Notes: generated by a model not told the origin, from the sequence alone. DNA of 64,000 nucleotides from Paenibacillus thermotolerans (GCF_028745515.1 NZ_JAQZSG010000023.1:24722-88721), one strand, 5' to 3'; counted from the first letter of the stretch, positions 41,825-50,083 are shown. Numbers and translations are program-made.

Positions 41825-42565
41825 TCAAAGCACCGACTCCAGAATGGCCAAATTCGCTTGTTCGTTCAACCGAACCTGGTCGGCATACCGCCAAGCTTCG
41901 CCCGGCGGAACCCGCAGCTCGCCGCAGACATCGATGCCGACGACATTTTTGTTGACGACGAGGGAATGGAGCGACATAATAAGCTGCTTCAGCCGCATCG
42001 TGCCGTGATCCCAGTCGGTTACGGCATCCGCGCGATCGAGTACGTCCTTGTCGACGCTGATATATACGTCATCAACGGTAATCGCGGACAACAGCTGCTG
42101 CGGGTGGTCAAGCTCCGGCAGCAATACCGTCTTCGAGCGAACGGCCGGATTGTCGATTATGCCGCCCGAACGGACGCCGACCATGACGACTTGCTGCAGC
42201 AGGGGAAGAGCGGCCGCCGCCTCGGCAACCCATGAACCGCACGTCAGAAAACCTGGCAGGGTGTCCGACGGCTTGGCGTCGGTATGATTGTCGAACAAGA
42301 CGAGGCTGAAGGGACGGTCGATGCTTCGGAGCAATTCGTAGGAAATATAGTGATAATTGCCGCTTCCGATAAACGTAATGCCGGGAGCGGTTCGGGCGGA
42401 TAGCCTGCGGTGAATTTCCGCCAGCGCTTCGTGTGTGCAGAACATATTCGTCGAGCCGATGTCCGCCAGCTCGATCCATTCGTCGGCACGTTCGGATAAC
42501 CTGATCTGCTGCGTGAACATTTGATCGAAGTTCAGAATCGTCACTTCATGATGAAGAAGGCCCAT
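41825..42565 (-). CDS. Arginase/ureohydrolase family protein
   Basis: A 246-residue member of the arginase fold, shorter than typical agmatinases (about 290-300). Metal-site motifs are recognisable but altered: GSGNYHYISY in place of GGDHSIS, LFDNHTDAK for the DxHxD motif, and VDKDVLDRAD for the final DxD. It may hydrolyse a guanidino or formimino compound using two Mn ions; the substrate cannot be told. AAGGAGAT is eight bases before the ATG. It is divergent from a VOC gene and is a different subgroup from the ureohydrolase at 61003. Confidence 0.75.
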   Translation of the reverse strand: MGLLHHEVTILNFDQMFTQQIRLSERADEWIELADIGSTNMFCTHEALAEIHRRLSARTAPGITFIGSGNYHYISYELLRSIDRPFSLVLFDNHTDAKPSDTLPGFLTCGSWVAEAAAALPLLQQVVMVGVRSGGIIDNPAVRSKTVLLPELDHPQQLLSAITVDDVYISVDKDVLDRADAVTDWDHGTMRLKQLIMSLHSLVVNKNVVGIDVCGELRVPPGEAWRYADQVRLNEQANLAILESVL

Positions 42566-42725
42566 GATCTATCATCTCCTTGTGAAATGTCAGTTCATGT
42601 GTTCTTTCATGAGGCTTCGCCGATGAGTTTTGCCCTTTCCTCTATTATATCAATCTATTTTGAAGGAATTTACTGGGAAGTGTTGAAATTACAAATAAAA
42701 TCTTATCTATAAGGAGATGAGCCGA

Positions 42726-43070
42726 ATGATGGGAAAAGTGATCGGATTCGAGTTAAACAGCCAAAATGCCGAGAAGGCGGCGGAATTTTATTCGAAAGTG
42801 TTCGGTTGGGAAATTTCCGAGCCGAATTGGGGGTATCGGGAAGTACGCACGGGCACCGGCGGCATGGGCGGAGGAATTGCCCAAGGACCGCACGATTACC
42901 CGCACGGCACCCGGATTCAAATCGAGGTCGATTCGATGGACGATGCCATTGCGCGGGCAAAGGATCATGGCGCCATGGTCGTGCGCGATAAGATGGATTT
43001 TGGCGATTTCTATCTTGCTTATTTGGTAGATCCTACGGGATTGGGTATCGGCTTGATTCAGAAGAAATAG
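42726..43070 (+). CDS. VOC family (glyoxalase-like) protein
   Basis: A 114-residue single-module VOC protein (FELNSQNAEKAAEFYSKVFGWEI at the start, quoted in part: AEKAAEFYSKVFGWEI; VDPTGLGIGLIQ at the end). Such small dimers form metal-dependent lyases, dioxygenases or drug-binding resistance proteins; no specific ligand is evident and the usual first histidine is missing. The ATG at 42726 is nine bases after AAGGAG, whereas the ATG at 42717 abuts that site. Confidence 0.8.
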   Translation: MMGKVIGFELNSQNAEKAAEFYSKVFGWEISEPNWGYREVRTGTGGMGGGIAQGPHDYPHGTRIQIEVDSMDDAIARAKDHGAMVVRDKMDFGDFYLAYLVDPTGLGIGLIQKK

Positions 43071-43078
43071 ATGCGGCG

Positions 43079-43143
43079 GGATGCGGACAATCCGAGATCG
43101 GCTTTTACTTTTGCCAATAAGGGCCGCCTCTATGTCCGCATCC
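43079..43143 (+). promoter_or_regulatory. Perfect 11-base inverted repeat in the GNAT leader
   Basis: GGATGCGGACA at 43079-43089 pairs with TGTCCGCATCC at 43133-43143 around a 43-base interval containing a GGCTT/TTGCC-rich stretch. No T run follows, so it is not a normal terminator. It ends 21 bases before the GNAT start and could be a leader structure or a protein-binding site. Confidence 0.5.
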
Positions 43144-43164
43144 TAAATTGGCGGGAGGAGATCC

Positions 43165-43611
43165 ATGGAATTTGTTGAGCTTGACCTAGAAGGACTGCAA
43201 GTGTTGGAGGAGTGGTTTAAAGATCCCGAAGTTTTGAAACGGTTAACCGGGAAGCAACCTTTGCGTCAATGGTTTCAAAATGTTCAACAATCTTCGAATT
43301 ACTGGGCTTGGATGGTTACACAGGAAGGGCAGCCGGTTGGACAAATTGCTATCGAAATATATTCTGACCGAACCGCAGCATTAAGTTTATTGACCCACCC
43401 CCAATTGCGCTCCCAAGGTTACGGGAAGCGAATGTTGGAACAGTTATTGCTTCGTCCGGAACTGGCCGAAGCAGTTTCGATTAAGGCAAACATAGAGCCT
43501 GACAATATAGCAAGTGTTAAATGCTTCACAAAAGCCGGCTTTACCGAGCAGGGAACGGACGAATACGGTTATCTCGTATTTACTTATTCATTGAAGGTGG
43601 AATGCGGATGA
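43165..43611 (+). CDS. GNAT family N-acetyltransferase
   Basis: A 148-residue acetyltransferase of the GNAT fold. The acetyl-CoA pyrophosphate loop is in HPQLRSQGYGKRMLEQLL (about 77-94) and the C-terminal beta-bulge in NIASVKCFTKAGFTEQG (about 112-128). The acceptor is unknown. GGGAGGAG precedes the ATG. Its stop overlaps the following small gene by four bases (ATGA), indicating translational coupling. Confidence 0.85.
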   Translation: MEFVELDLEGLQVLEEWFKDPEVLKRLTGKQPLRQWFQNVQQSSNYWAWMVTQEGQPVGQIAIEIYSDRTAALSLLTHPQLRSQGYGKRMLEQLLLRPELAEAVSIKANIEPDNIASVKCFTKAGFTEQGTDEYGYLVFTYSLKVECG

Positions 43612-43766
43612 ACATTTCGAGTGAGCACCGGTTTCTACTCGAGTCTGTGAAAGAGTGGTTCAGCCGCTCCGACCAGATTTCATATTACTCTTCTGAAGCT
43701 GTGGAAGGTCTGACTGAGGCAGAGCAATATTTTTTGGATGCTTTGCCGGAACGACTTTCGAATTGA
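43608..43766 (+). CDS. Small hypothetical protein coupled to the GNAT gene
   Basis: A 52-residue acidic, helical protein that starts within the stop codon of the acetyltransferase gene (ATGA). It has no membrane segment and no recognised domain. The four-base overlap is the main evidence that it is a real gene; it could be a partner or regulator of the acetyltransferase. Confidence 0.5.
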   Translation: MNISSEHRFLLESVKEWFSRSDQISYYSSEAVEGLTEAEQYFLDALPERLSN

Positions 43767-43859
43767 ACGATTTGAACGCGACGCGACGCACGGCGGTGAA
43801 GGGTACATGAGACTAATATCATTGAAAAAAGATTGATAAAAGCCCAAGAAGATGATTTC

Positions 43860-44315
43860 TTACCCTCGTTCCTTCCAATGCCTCATCGGATTTTCTTGCC
43901 CTTCGCGCAGCGGCATTCGGGTCATCGAAAGCGCGCGTTCCTCTCTGGGCTTCCGCAGCTCTTCGTATATGAATTTCGACTTGCCCAGCCCGGCTTCAGC
44001 CGCATCCTCGACGGACGCGCAATAATAAACCTTCTCGATGCCGGCGAAATACATCGCCGTCAGACACATCGCGCAAGGCTCCCCGCTGGCATACATCGTA
44101 TAACCCGACAAATCGCCGGTTTGCAGCCGCTGCTGCGCGCGCCGAATTGCCAGCAGCTCCGCGTGGCCGCTGACGTCGTGCGTTCTATGCAGCTCATTCA
44201 CGCCTTCCGACGCAATTCCGCCGTCAGGGCCCACAAGCACCGCGCCGAAAGGCTGCCCCCCTTCGCGAACGTTGTTCGCTGCTAATTCAACCGCGCGTTC
44301 CATGAATCGATCCAT
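43860..44315 (-). CDS. Nucleoside deaminase (guanine deaminase-like)
   Basis: A 151-residue zinc-dependent deaminase of the cytidine deaminase fold. The zinc site is HAELLAIRRA (His and catalytic Glu, about 54-63) and EPCAMCLTAMYFAG (two Cys, about 84-97). The C-terminal region (ASVEDAAEAGLGKSKFIYEEL) resembles Bacillus GuaD, which deaminates guanine, rather than TadA. The ATG at 44315 is preceded by GGAGG, which lies inside a longer in-frame reading. It lies 17 bases after the HxlR stop and is probably co-transcribed with that gene. Confidence 0.85.
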   Translation of the reverse strand: MDRFMERAVELAANNVREGGQPFGAVLVGPDGGIASEGVNELHRTHDVSGHAELLAIRRAQQRLQTGDLSGYTMYASGEPCAMCLTAMYFAGIEKVYYCASVEDAAEAGLGKSKFIYEELRKPREERALSMTRMPLREGQENPMRHWKERG

Positions 44316-44332
44316 AACAACAACCTCCATCG

Positions 44333-44800
44333 TTACTCTTGATTCAAGTTTAACCTGCTTACCACGCTGTTCGGTCCGATAAAGAAGGAGCTGCCGGACT
44401 CGACCGCTTCGCGCCAAAGCCGAACGACAAGCTCTTTGTCGTGCTTCATGGAAGCATACCATTCGTCCGGCGCTTTCGTGACCGGATGGTTCAGAGATCC
44501 CCAAACGGCGATCTCATACATCAAAGGAATCAGGTTCATTCCTTTCTCCGTTAAGGTATATACGTATTTTCTTCGGTCGTTCTCGTCAGGCGTCTTAAGA
44601 ATAATGCCCTTCCGTTCCAAATGGACGAGACGCTCCGCCAGCACGCTCGGCCCGATCCGCTCCTCCGATTCGAGGAATTCCCCGAACGTCTTCTTGCCGA
44701 GCGCGAGCATATCCCGAACGATCAGCAGCGACCACGTGTCGCCGAATAATTCAACCGTTAAATTAATAGGACAGAATGATTTATTGTCTTCTCTTTTCAT
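44333..44800 (-). CDS. HxlR family transcriptional regulator
   Basis: A 155-residue HxlR winged-helix regulator (FCPINLTVELFGDTWSLLIV at residues 9-28; recognition region around GPSVLAERLVHLERKGII). Cys10 occupies the position of the redox cysteine in YodB-type proteins. It has a C-terminal extension of about 45 residues. TATGAT lies just upstream of the start, and TTTACTTTG-like direct repeats occur at two places in the 60 bases before that, which could be its operator. It probably controls itself and the deaminase. Confidence 0.87.
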   Translation of the reverse strand: MKREDNKSFCPINLTVELFGDTWSLLIVRDMLALGKKTFGEFLESEERIGPSVLAERLVHLERKGIILKTPDENDRRKYVYTLTEKGMNLIPLMYEIAVWGSLNHPVTKAPDEWYASMKHDKELVVRLWREAVESGSSFFIGPNSVVSRLNLNQE

Positions 44801-44986
44801 ACTAACATCATAGCATATTTAGTTTGATTACCAAAGTAAAGTGTGCTGCTAATCAAAGTAAATTGAGGAGTGTATAACGATCTGAGGACGGTGCGAGGAT
44901 CAGCGTACGGGAACTCTCTTTACTAAGAAAAACTTCCTCTAAAACGCGGTCGCCCATCCTTGAAAATACTTCGATAGAAGGTTTTC

Positions 44987-45907
44987 TTACATAAAATCGA
45001 AGAAATACCGGATCACATGAAAGAAGATCGGCGACGTATAAGTCAAGCTGTCGACCCGGCTTAAGTAGCTTTCTTTCAGCGCGACGAATTTATCGTCGTC
45101 CCCGATTAACAAATCCCGCTTCAGCACGGAAACCGTCAAGCTGCCGAAAAAGCCGCTCAGGCTGATCAGCATGCCCGATAGATAGCCGAACGTTTGATCA
45201 AGCGGTGTCAGATAAGGGTAGATCAGATACGAAACGGCAGTCGTTACGAGAAAAGCGCACGCAAAGCCTTCCCAAGTCAAATACGGGTTAGCGGTCGGGA
45301 CGACCTTCCGCTTGCCGAAATAGATTGAAGCCAGAAAGTGCACGACATCGTTAAGCTGCGTCAGCACTACAAGAAATAGCACCAACCCGCCTCCGTACTC
45401 CGGTGTTGCAAATTGGAAGTAAGCCAAGTGGCTGAGGCCGAACACCATCAGCATAAGTCCCCATTGGGTCGAGCTGACGCTGCGCACAAAGCCGACCGTT
45501 CCTTTGTTGATCAAGCGCGGCAGCGGCATGAACAAAAATACATAGATCGGAATAAAGACGATGAACATCCCGTACCAGCCGATATAAATCCAATAAAACT
45601 GCACAGGGATCGACAAGTATGCCCATAGAAAAAGCCTGCGGTCGGCTTTTCTCGTCCGGATCATGGAGAAGTATTCCTTCAGTGCGAAAAAGGTGAGCAC
45701 CATTAAAGATAACAGCGAAACAACAGGGTTAAAGAGGGTAGCCAAGAAAAAGATGACGAACATGCCCCACCATGTTTTAATGCGGTATCCGATGGCGGAG
45801 TAGTCTTTGTCGGGCTGCATTTTTCTTACAATGAGATAAGCCGCTTGAATGACCGTCAGGGCCGCAAATATCAATATTAATGTTATAAAAGAACTGCTCA
45901 GAGCCAT
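44987..45907 (-). CDS. CdsA-like phosphatidate cytidylyltransferase family membrane protein
   Basis: A 306-residue polytopic membrane protein with about eight helices. The C-terminal segment SVLKRDLLIGDDDKFV (about 263-278), followed by SRVDSLTYTSPIFFHVIRYF-like residues, resembles the CDP-diglyceride synthetase signature (KRxxxxKD....GHGGxxDRxDS), with the DRxDS part kept as SRVDS. It may transfer a nucleotide to a lipid phosphate, but the divergence from CdsA makes the substrate uncertain. The ATG at 45907 gives a normal N-terminal helix; a longer reading has no ribosome site. Divergent from the gene at 45999. Confidence 0.75.
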   Translation of the reverse strand: MALSSSFITLILIFAALTVIQAAYLIVRKMQPDKDYSAIGYRIKTWWGMFVIFFLATLFNPVVSLLSLMVLTFFALKEYFSMIRTRKADRRLFLWAYLSIPVQFYWIYIGWYGMFIVFIPIYVFLFMPLPRLINKGTVGFVRSVSSTQWGLMLMVFGLSHLAYFQFATPEYGGGLVLFLVVLTQLNDVVHFLASIYFGKRKVVPTANPYLTWEGFACAFLVTTAVSYLIYPYLTPLDQTFGYLSGMLISLSGFFGSLTVSVLKRDLLIGDDDKFVALKESYLSRVDSLTYTSPIFFHVIRYFFDFM

Positions 45908-45998
45908 CACCAACTTGTCGACGAGGTAGGGTTCAACGTAGAGCCCATGTGTTATTATGAAGGAAAAGCGCAATCTTGATAAGGGGATATTTCGCAAA

Positions 45999-46535
45999 AT
46001 GACAGCCGATCGATCGGTATATATATTGCTGACGAATACGGGAACACTTTTCACGAAAACGATACAAAGCTATACGAAGGCGCCTTATAATCATGCCTCG
46101 ATTTCCTTCAATAAGGAGCTTTCGGAGCTGTACAGCTTCGGGAGGAAAAATCCGAGCAATCCGTTGAACGGCGGGTTCGTGAAGGAGGATATTAAGACAG
46201 GCACGTTCAGCAAATATCCGGAGACGACGTGCGTTATTTATGAGCTGAAGGTAACCGAGCGGGAAGTCGAGAAAATGAAGCGCGTTCTGCACATATTTAT
46301 CCGAAGCCGCCAAAAGTATCTTTATAATATTCTGGGCGTGATCGGCATTGCGCTCAAAGAGCCGGTCGAATTCAGCAACTCCTACTTCTGTTCGCAGTTC
46401 GTGGCGGAAATTTTGCAGCGATCCGGCATTAAGCTGTGGAATAAGCTGCCCGCCCTCGTTACGCCGGACGATTTCCGGCAAAGCGACCGGCTGCAATTGA
46501 TTTACGAGGGGAAGCTAAGCGAATACGAGCCATAA
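45999..46535 (+). CDS. YiiX-like permuted papain-fold hydrolase
   Basis: A 178-residue protein resembling YiiX/YebB-type members of the NlpC/P60 superfamily. Circularly permuted active-site residues are the His in YNHASISF (about residue 32) and the Cys in SYFCSQFVAEIL (about 133). These enzymes act on amide bonds of peptides or lipids. No signal peptide is seen. AAGGGGA lies 11 bases before the ATG at 45999. The neighbouring divergent CdsA-like gene hints at a lipid connection, but this is weak inference. Confidence 0.75.
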   Translation: MTADRSVYILLTNTGTLFTKTIQSYTKAPYNHASISFNKELSELYSFGRKNPSNPLNGGFVKEDIKTGTFSKYPETTCVIYELKVTEREVEKMKRVLHIFIRSRQKYLYNILGVIGIALKEPVEFSNSYFCSQFVAEILQRSGIKLWNKLPALVTPDDFRQSDRLQLIYEGKLSEYEP

Positions 46536-46556
46536 AGTTGAGAGAGGAGGGGGAGC

Positions 46557-47537
46557 GTGAAAGAAGGCTGGGAACGAATGGATCCGCCCGCTTCTCTTGA
46601 TCTTAGGGAAATTAACGAAATCGTTACGGCCGCCTTTCCCGCGAAGAAGGTGACGTCTGCCGAACGAATCGGCGTCGGGTTAAGCAATGCGAACTATAAA
46701 GTCCATGTGGAAGGACTTACTGCGCCGTACGTGTTACGGTTGTACCGCCAAGGCAGGGATATCGCGGACAAAGAGCTGGCGGTCGCTCGCCTTGTACGGC
46801 AAACCGTTCCTGTGGCGGATTTTATATATGCGGATACGAGCTGCAGCGCTTTCGAGCAGCCTTGGGCTTTGCTGGAGTGGAAGGAGGGGGTTCTTTTGCG
46901 CGATTTGCTGCGGAAAGGATCGCCTCGGGAGCTAGCTTCCGCCGCAGCCTCGGTAGGGTCCGTTCTTGCCGGCATCCATCGTTTTACGTTCCCGGATTCG
47001 GGATTTTTCGACAAAACGCTGCGGGTCACCGAACAGTATCCCATGAACGGAGAACGGTTTCTGGCATTCATCGAGGATTACTTGTTCCGTAGAAGGTGCG
47101 GCCGCTGGTTGGGAGAAGAGTTGGTTGAAGAGGCATGGTCGTTCTGCCAAAGGTACGGTTTTTGCTTGTCGGAAAGCGGCGAAAAGCCCGTCCTCGTTCA
47201 TTCGGATTTCAACGGATTAAATATTTTGATGGACGAAACTAGGGAAGGATGCCCGGTATCGGCCGTGCTCGATTGGGAGTATGCGTTCGCCTGGAGCCGG
47301 AACGCGGATATTGCGAACATACTCCGGTACGAGGAGGACGGTTCGGTATTTGTGGAGCATTTTATCGGGGCGTATTTAGAGCATGGCGGGGTGCTTGAGG
47401 ATAATTGGAGGCTCCTATCCAAGCTGGAAGACCTTGTCGCCTTGTGCGATATGCTGAATCAATCCACGGAGCATACTCCTAATCGAATCCGCGATTTGCG
47501 GAGGTTGATCGAAAGAACGGTTCAAGGAACGTATTGA
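46557..47537 (+). CDS. Aminoglycoside phosphotransferase/choline kinase family protein
   Basis: A 326-residue kinase of the APH fold. The nucleotide-binding N-lobe has GVGLSNANYKVHV (about 39-51) and VLRLYRQG; the catalytic loop is VLVHSDFNGLNIL (about 210-222) and the metal-binding motif VLDWEYA (about 236-242). Members phosphorylate aminoglycosides, macrolides, choline or sugars; no specific substrate can be read from the sequence. The GTG start follows GAGGAGGGGGAG. Located 21 bases after the YiiX-like gene, so possibly one operon. Confidence 0.85.
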   Translation: MKEGWERMDPPASLDLREINEIVTAAFPAKKVTSAERIGVGLSNANYKVHVEGLTAPYVLRLYRQGRDIADKELAVARLVRQTVPVADFIYADTSCSAFEQPWALLEWKEGVLLRDLLRKGSPRELASAAASVGSVLAGIHRFTFPDSGFFDKTLRVTEQYPMNGERFLAFIEDYLFRRRCGRWLGEELVEEAWSFCQRYGFCLSESGEKPVLVHSDFNGLNILMDETREGCPVSAVLDWEYAFAWSRNADIANILRYEEDGSVFVEHFIGAYLEHGGVLEDNWRLLSKLEDLVALCDMLNQSTEHTPNRIRDLRRLIERTVQGTY

Positions 47538-47554
47538 AACCGGAGGGAAAGATT

Positions 47555-48040
47555 ATGATCTTGATCAGTTCCTGCTTGGCGGGAGTGGCCACGAGGTATG
47601 ACGGGCGGGACAATTACCGCGAGGAGATCGCATAATTGTTGAAGCAAGGCAAAGCGGTGCTGGTATGTCCCGAGCAGCTGGGAGGCTTGCCGACGCCCCG
47701 TCCGCCGGCGGAGATTGTCGGGGGCAACGGAGCGGATGTGCTGGACGGCAAAGCTAAAGTAATGACGAACGACCATACGGACGTTACGGCTGAATTCGTT
47801 CGCGGCGCCGAGCAAACCTTGAAGATCGCCCAATCGGTGAGCGCGAAATACGCGGTGTTGAAGGAGTCCAGCCCTTCTTGCGGCAGTAGTTTAATTTACA
47901 ACGGCACATATACCAAAACCAAGCAGCCGGGCTTCGGGGTTACGGCAGCATTGCTTCGGCGTCACGGCATCGAGGTATATTCGGAGGAGAACTTCCGGTG
48001 CTTGATCGACAAATTGAATCTGACAAAGGAGGGCGGCTGA
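47555..48040 (+). pseudogene. DUF523 family gene with an in-frame stop at codon 27
   Basis: The reading frame begins MILISSCLAGVATRYDG (ATG 47555, with GGAGGG upstream), as expected for DUF523. A TAA at 47633-47635 interrupts it. The same frame then continues to 48040 with the conserved VCPEQLGGLPTPRPPAEI and KESSPSCGSS segments. No base is inserted or lost, so this is a nonsense mutation, or a base-calling error, rather than a frameshift. Re-initiation at the TTG just after the stop would give a protein lacking the first conserved cysteine. Confidence 0.8.
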
Positions 48041-48043
48041 TTC

Positions 48044-48526
48044 ATGAAAGCGATGTTCCGTTACAATTGGGCCGTAAGAGAAGACTGGTACCGTTGGTGC
48101 GAGGATGTGCCCGAAAAGGAGCTGCTTCGCGTTCGTACGGGGGGAATCGGGGGCATTTTACATACGTTGTTTCATATCGCCGATGTGGAATGGAGCTGGA
48201 TTCGGTTGATGCAAGGGAAGCCCGATTTCCAGGAGAGTTTTGACGATTATAACAGTCTGGAGAAGGTTCGTGCGCTGGATGCGGCGTTCCGTACGGAAGT
48301 CGTAGAATTCGTGGAAGCATGGGAAGAGGGGATGGAGCAGCGCCCGCTGTATGTGCCCCAGCCGGATGGGAGCGTTCGCGTCTATGCGTGGGGTGAAGTG
48401 ATGTGTCACGCGATCGCACACGAAATCCATCACATCGGCCAGCTGTCGGTTTGGGCGAGAGAGGTCGGGAAGAAGCCAGTGTCTGCTAATGCGATCGGCA
48501 GAGGGTTGGTCGTTCCGATGAGGTAG
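48044..48526 (+). CDS. DinB family protein
   Basis: A 160-residue four-helix-bundle protein of the DinB/YfiT superfamily. Potential metal-binding histidines are in ILHTLFHIADVEWSW (about 38-52) and in AHEIHHIGQLSVW (about 125-137). Members include thiol-dependent transferases using bacillithiol. AAAGGAGG precedes the ATG by about nine bases. It follows the DUF523 gene by three bases, so the two probably share a transcript. Confidence 0.9.
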   Translation: MKAMFRYNWAVREDWYRWCEDVPEKELLRVRTGGIGGILHTLFHIADVEWSWIRLMQGKPDFQESFDDYNSLEKVRALDAAFRTEVVEFVEAWEEGMEQRPLYVPQPDGSVRVYAWGEVMCHAIAHEIHHIGQLSVWAREVGKKPVSANAIGRGLVVPMR

Positions 48527-48544
48527 GGTATGTCTTGAGGGTGC

Positions 48545-48855
48545 GAGTTCAGTAGGCAAGAGTACTACTTGCAAGGAATTTGTTTCTCAATACAATGCAT
48601 TTGTTGTACCCGAAACCACTTTTCTTTTTGATAAACCTCAACTTGAAGGCAAGGAGCTTATGAATAGAACGACAAGTTGATAGATGGAGTATTGTACAAG
48701 GAAAGACTCAGGAGTATGAGTACGTAATTTTAGATGGTGACATATTTAAGATATGGTATAGCTGGATTTCTGGGTTTGATTACCTATACCGCACTCATAA
48801 GGTGGTGAGGGTTTGTGAGCACATAAACGTTATAGGATATCCGGCAAATGTTTAA
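48545..48855 (+). pseudogene. Decayed nucleotide-kinase-like (P-loop ATPase) gene fragment
   Basis: Three successive pieces in shifting frames read as one protein: RQEYYLQ near 48557, then EFVSQYNAFVVPETTFLFDK with MNRTTS and a stop near 48680, then DRWSIVQGKTQEYEYVILDG and DIFKIWYSWISGFDYLYR, ending at a TAA at 48853. The VILDGD segment looks like a Walker B strand and the overall feel is a small P-loop kinase, but I cannot name the family. At least two frameshifts and loss of both ends make it non-functional. Confidence 0.5.
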
Positions 48856-48906
48856 AAACTAAAATTTATTGCACAAACATATGTTCTTTATATCGGTGGA
48901 AGGTAA

Positions 48907-48915
48907 TGGTATGAT
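48907..48915 (+). promoter_or_regulatory. Extended -10 promoter for the toxin gene
   Basis: TGGTATGAT has the TGn extension directly before TATGAT. No good -35 box is found at the expected place. Transcription from here would give a leader of about 55 bases before the toxin start. Confidence 0.45.
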
Positions 48916-48943
48916 TGGGAAGTACAATTGAATCTTGGGTGGG

Positions 48944-48976
48944 CATAGTTTCCCTTCGAAAGGAGGTGAAACTATG
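48944..48976 (+). promoter_or_regulatory. Hairpin burying the toxin ribosome site and start codon
   Basis: CATAGTTTC at 48944-48952 is exactly complementary to GAAACTATG at 48968-48976, which contains the start codon. Inside, CCTT pairs with AAGG, covering part of the AAAGGAGGTG ribosome site. Such occlusion is known for Bacillus type I toxin mRNAs. Confidence 0.75.
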
Positions 48977-49069
48977 GAGTTAAAAGATGCACTTACAATC
49001 ATGATTTTATTCGCTTCTTTTGTCTTAGCTCTTTTAACATACATCGGGAATAACTTCAGAAGAAAGTAG
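48974..49069 (+). CDS. Putative holin-like toxin (TxpA/BsrG-type type I toxin)
   Basis: A 31-residue peptide (starting MELKDALTIMILFASFVLAL and ending in a basic tail NNFRRK) with one transmembrane helix at about residues 7-25. This is the pattern of the holin-like toxin family of Firmicutes type I toxin-antitoxin loci, where the peptide damages the membrane and an antisense RNA blocks its mRNA. A very strong ribosome site (AAAGGAGGTG) precedes the ATG but is occluded by a hairpin. The stop codon runs into a strong terminator, the region where the antisense RNA usually overlaps. It lies among gene remnants in an AT-rich accessory stretch. Confidence 0.8.
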   Translation: MELKDALTIMILFASFVLALLTYIGNNFRRK

Positions 49070-49105
49070 AAACCCACCCCAAGGTTCGCGCCGAAGGTGG
49101 GTTTC
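49069..49105. terminator. Toxin terminator, possibly overlapping an antisense RNA
   Basis: GAAACCCACC and GGTGGGTTTC form a perfect ten-base stem around a 17-base loop. It begins at the last base of the toxin stop codon. In related loci an antisense antitoxin RNA is transcribed across this hairpin. Confidence 0.8.
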
Positions 49106-49153
49106 TGACTCCGTTTTAACTTAGAGGGAAAGACCCATCCAAGCAGTTGTATA

Positions 49154-49186
49154 GCCGAGTGTTAGCCGCACTCGGCTTCATTAATT
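49154..49186. terminator. Second hairpin downstream of the toxin
   Basis: GCCGAGTG and CACTCGGC form an eight-base stem with a seven-base loop followed by TTCATTAATT. Its position about 50 bases past the toxin terminator suits the end or start region of an antitoxin RNA, but no promoter could be fixed. Confidence 0.5.
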
Positions 49187-49292
49187 AAAGAATATCATAT
49201 TAAAAAGCCAATGAAAACCCTTAGGCAAACACTTTAGTTAGCTGATCAAAGAAGTGCCGGAAATCACGTAACTCATTTTCCAGATTAGATAT

Positions 49293-49533
49293 TGCGAATA
49301 TGTTGTTTTGGACACACTTGCACTCTCTTGAAATAGCGGAAAGATGTGTTGATGGGTTTTTAAATGCTTATAAAGAACAAAGAGAATTAGATTGCTCTTC
49401 AGAGCAAATTCATTCTTTTGTGATTTTTCAAGAATGAAGAATAATCGATTTGGTGAACGAAGATTTTTCAGAACAGGTGAAGCGAGAGTGGAACCTACGG
49501 CTTAAGTGGACTCTAGATCATAAATTCGTATGA
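49293..49533 (+). pseudogene. Decayed phosphotransferase-like C-terminal fragment
   Basis: Readable pieces include HSLEIAERCVDGFLNAYKEQ, then a segment with SFVIFQE followed by an in-frame TGA, then RIIDLVNEDFSEQVKREWNL and LKWTLDH to a stop at 49533. The pattern of helices resembles the C-terminal half of aminoglycoside phosphotransferase-like kinases, but this is a guess. At least one internal stop, and possibly a frameshift near 49320, break the gene. No start or N-lobe is present. Confidence 0.4.
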
Positions 49534-49640
49534 TATTCGGAAAATGATTGTATAAAAGAACAACGTATTTGAAAGTATCTCAAGAAATGGCAACCTCCGA
49601 CGCAAGATCGTAAAATTTAAGATAAGAAACGAGTGAATTT

Positions 49641-50021
49641 ATGCGCCAACGTATAGCAATTGATTCGCTTTCGGATCTTATATTGCACATTAAGACCAAT
49701 TTATCCGAGGATGCCAGAAAACAATTAAAGAATATGAGGAGCGATGAATTATATGGGTTACATTTTTCTCTTGGCTTACATATCAGGAACACATATGAAT
49801 TAAGAGATGCTAGCGCAGTTCCTAATCTTATAAGCGAATATTTGACATGGAGAAGAGAAGTGGATGGTGATCGATTTAAAATAAAGGACAAAGATGAAAA
49901 AAGCATAGAAATTAAAGAAATGGTTGAAAGAAAATTCTATTTAGATAGAGATACTATGTCTTCAAGAATAATTAGATTATTATGGAGAAATTTAAAGGAG
50001 GAGGGTGGGGATAACTCATAG
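49641..50021 (+). CDS. Hypothetical protein (DUF6794-like)
   Basis: A 126-residue, lysine- and aspartate-rich soluble protein. The segment LSEDARKQLKNMRSDELYGL and then LHFSLGLHIRN (about 21-50) resembles DUF6794 proteins, which occur in polymorphic-toxin and accessory regions; the rest is not recognised. Codon use is AT-rich, unlike the flanking housekeeping genes. There is no obvious ribosome site. The function is unknown; an immunity-type role is possible but not shown. Confidence 0.5.
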   Translation: MRQRIAIDSLSDLILHIKTNLSEDARKQLKNMRSDELYGLHFSLGLHIRNTYELRDASAVPNLISEYLTWRREVDGDRFKIKDKDEKSIEIKEMVERKFYLDRDTMSSRIIRLLWRNLKEEGGDNS

Positions 50022-50083
50022 ATATCGAAGAGGCGATTGTCGGGCCACATCCGCACCGACTAACCGAATCGCAGCCGCTCACA

